64,000 nucleotides of DNA, from assembly GCA_017478085.1 (NCBI GenBank), contig JAFVEE010000016.1, positions 1 through 64,000 on the forward strand, in the 5' to 3' direction. Below the pieces are notes generated by a model, which had not been told where the DNA came from, did no database searches, and saw only the letters and a list, made by a program, of their open reading frames with translations. Each line of letters opens with the position of its first letter. Positions within the stretch are counted from its first letter, which is position 1. Shown piece after piece: positions 62,361 to 64,000 of this stretch. The position numbers and the translations under genes were made by a program. The stretch is from Prevotella sp. GTDB lineage: Bacteria > Bacteroidota > Bacteroidia > Bacteroidales > Bacteroidaceae.

Positions 62361-62389
62361 CAAAACACCTCAAAACAACCCCAACGAAC

Positions 62390-63631
62390 ATGAAACAACT
62401 TTCCTTTGTCCTTTCGCTGCTGCTCGCGCTCTTCTGCGCCAGCCCGGCAGCGGCGCAGAAGCGTATCTTCATACCCGAAGACCTGCAGAAAATGAACCTG
62501 GAGGCCGACACCTCGCAGTGGTGCTGGAAGCGGTCGGCCCAGACGCGCGACGTCATCTTCTTCTGGGAGCGCGGCTTCGGCAGCGACCTGCAGGCCCCGC
62601 CACCTCTCGAGGGCAAGCCTATGGCCTTCAACCTCTCGGTGCTGATGGAGCGCGTGCAGTCGTTCTACACCTTCTTCCGCGACACGCTGGGCTTTGTAAA
62701 TGGTGAAAACAGCAAGGCCGACCGCTACAAGATGATGGTCATGGTGATGTACTCACTCGACGGTACGGCCTACGGCGGCACCTACGACAACTTCATCGGT
62801 GCTCTGTGGGTGGCCCCCAACCGCATTCAGGACAAGACGATGAACTGCATGGCCCACGAGCTGGGCCACTCCTTCCAGCTGCAGATACCTGCCGACTCGG
62901 TGGGCGATGCCTGGGGCGGCACGGGCTTCTTCGAGATGACCAGCCAGTGGATGCTCTGGCAGGTGAACCCCTGGTGGCTGCGCGACGAGAACTACCACTT
63001 CGAGGCCTTCAAGGGCCTCACCCACAAGGCCTATCTGCACTTGGACAACATCTACCACTCGCCCTACGTCATTCAGTGGTGGAGCGATCTGCATGGCCGC
63101 AAGAGCATTGCCCAGCTCTACCGCGAGGGCCGCATTGGCGAAGACCCCGTCATCACCTACAAGCGTCTGTACGGCCTCACGCAGCAGCAGTTCTGCGACG
63201 AGATGTTCCGGGGCTATCAGCACTTAGTGAACTTTGACTTCAAGCACGCCCGGCAGGAGACGCGCCCATACGCCTGCACCTGGACCACCCCTCTCGACAC
63301 CCTCGCTGGCGGTTGGCTGCGCCCCAAGAACGTGCCCGAGGACTATGGCTTCAACATCATTCCCCTGCCCACCGACCGTCCTGTGAGCGTGCGGGTCAAG
63401 GGCAAGAACCTGCGTTGGGGCCTCGTTGGCGTCACCCCCGATGGTCAGACCATCTATGGTGCCCCCCAGGTCTCTCGTCTGTCTTCTCCCGCCTTGTCCT
63501 TGCAGCACCTCTATCTCGTGGTGATGGGTGCCCCCACCGATCATCGTTCCCTCCGCATGCCCACCGAGGCCGATCCCAATCCGCAGAACCAGCAGCGGCA
63601 GTACCCCTATAAGTTCAAGATTAACCCATAG
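62390..63631 (+). CDS. secreted DUF6055-like putative gluzincin metallopeptidase
   Basis: The 413-residue exported protein has a signal peptide (FVLSLLLALFCASPAAAQ). AHELGHSFQLQ contains His156, Glu157 and His160 (HExxH), followed about 20 residues later by GGTGFFEMTSQWMLWQ, with a Glu that could be the third zinc ligand of a gluzincin. RMVVMV-like strands and NRIQDKTMNCMAHE precede the site. It resembles DUF6055 proteins and the larger relative at 43126, so the operon has such a protein near each end. It may act on a glycoprotein or a mucin-like substrate (inference). It lies 145 bp after the SusD gene, with the repeat array between. Confidence 0.78.
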   Translation: MKQLSFVLSLLLALFCASPAAAQKRIFIPEDLQKMNLEADTSQWCWKRSAQTRDVIFFWERGFGSDLQAPPPLEGKPMAFNLSVLMERVQSFYTFFRDTLGFVNGENSKADRYKMMVMVMYSLDGTAYGGTYDNFIGALWVAPNRIQDKTMNCMAHELGHSFQLQIPADSVGDAWGGTGFFEMTSQWMLWQVNPWWLRDENYHFEAFKGLTHKAYLHLDNIYHSPYVIQWWSDLHGRKSIAQLYREGRIGEDPVITYKRLYGLTQQQFCDEMFRGYQHLVNFDFKHARQETRPYACTWTTPLDTLAGGWLRPKNVPEDYGFNIIPLPTDRPVSVRVKGKNLRWGLVGVTPDGQTIYGAPQVSRLSSPALSLQHLYLVVMGAPTDHRSLRMPTEADPNPQNQQRQYPYKFKINP

Positions 63632-63666
63632 GTCGGCAAAAGGCTTTATCAGACAATTTGGAGAAT

Positions 63667-64000
63667 ATGAAAAAAATATTAGTGTTTGTAATAGCAATTA
63701 TGACGATGGCAATAGTAAACGGTCAGACGCTGACGGAGCGTCAGAAGGGATTGGCAGCATGCGCCTGCCTGATGGCACAGGGAGATTTGGAACGGTTGGA
63801 GCCTGCCGTGCGTATGGCGCTGGATCAGGGCGTGACCATCAACGAGCTGAAGGAGGCTTTCTCGCAGCTCTATGCCTACACGGGCTTTCCGCGCTCGCTG
63901 AATGCGCTGGGCGTGCTGGGTAAGGTGTTGGAGAACAAGCAGGACGGTTGGCAGGAGGGCAAGCCCTGGACGCGCCCTGCCGAATGGGACGATGCCCGCA
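63667..64000 (+). CDS. secreted carboxymuconolactone-decarboxylase-like protein (partial)
   Basis: The window ends after 111 codons. A signal peptide (MKKILVFVIAIMTMAIVNGQ) precedes LTERQKGLAACACLMAQGDL, VRMALDQGVTINELKEAFSQ and LYAYTGFPRSLNALGVL, the helical CMD/AhpD-like pattern. The alkylhydroperoxidase CxxC motif is not seen in the part present (CAC occurs earlier in the helix). Export of a CMD protein is unusual for a family best known from cytoplasmic redox or aromatic degradation roles. It follows the DUF6055 gene by 35 bp and is probably in the same operon. The role is unknown. Confidence 0.8.
   Translation, partial: MKKILVFVIAIMTMAIVNGQTLTERQKGLAACACLMAQGDLERLEPAVRMALDQGVTINELKEAFSQLYAYTGFPRSLNALGVLGKVLENKQDGWQEGKPWTRPAEWDDAR

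Overview
This window comes from a Bacteroidota chromosome, most likely a Prevotella-like member of the Bacteroidales. The evidence is: promoters of the TTTG / TAnnTTTG type with almost no Shine-Dalgarno signal; two giant hybrid two-component regulators; two SusC/SusD pairs; secreted proteins with C-terminal sorting tails of the type IX kind; and a GC-rich coding style that throws long antisense shadow frames.

Layout. (1) 7-165: 5S rRNA and terminator, the end of an rRNA operon. (2) 517-3450: gene decay. A pectate lyase (PL10 type) and a GH78 rhamnosidase each lack an internal block, and an OmpR-type response regulator is broken, around an intact membrane protein/winged-helix pair. (3) 3457-10819: a hybrid two-component regulator, malate dehydrogenase, a 5'-nucleotidase split into two genes, and rplS. 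(4) 11017-11542: a truncated ATPase, a repeat array and an orphan sorting tail. (5) 11577-17430 (minus): lactate permease, FAD/Fe-S D-lactate dehydrogenase and a porin. Divergent from it (17586-20949) are a HypD-like glycyl radical enzyme and its activase. (6) 20963-30383: enzymes pointing to rhamnogalacturonan/pectin: a CE4-type deacetylase, a PL11 lyase, a broken GH2, a second GH2 with one in-frame amber codon, and an SGNH acetylesterase. (7) 30541-42801: a second hybrid two-component regulator, an orphan Abi/HEPN gene, an AraC remnant, two secreted proteins of unknown role and a GH2 beta-galactosidase. (8) 43126 to the window end: one apparent ~21-kb operon of two DUF6055-like putative metallopeptidases, three fasciclin-type lipoproteins, two SusC/SusD pairs and the start of a secreted carboxymuconolactone-decarboxylase-like protein, with no recognisable glycoside hydrolase or lyase.

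Two patterns stand out. First, four intergenic arrays share one geometry: a 17-bp core plus a 5-bp linker, exactly 22 bp per unit, five or six units. Three have a palindromic core of consensus YAAYGGRGSCYYCGTTR, and the fourth has an unrelated core. Two of them start 11-12 bp after a stop codon. Second, low-complexity and palindromic repeats have entered coding regions in frame. They occur inside enzymes (lactate dehydrogenase, glycyl radical enzyme, both GH2 proteins, a sensor-kinase ATPase domain), and they also form the hydrophobic cores or cleavage sites of signal peptides in at least seven exported proteins, including both SusD proteins. I know of no description of either pattern, but I could not search.
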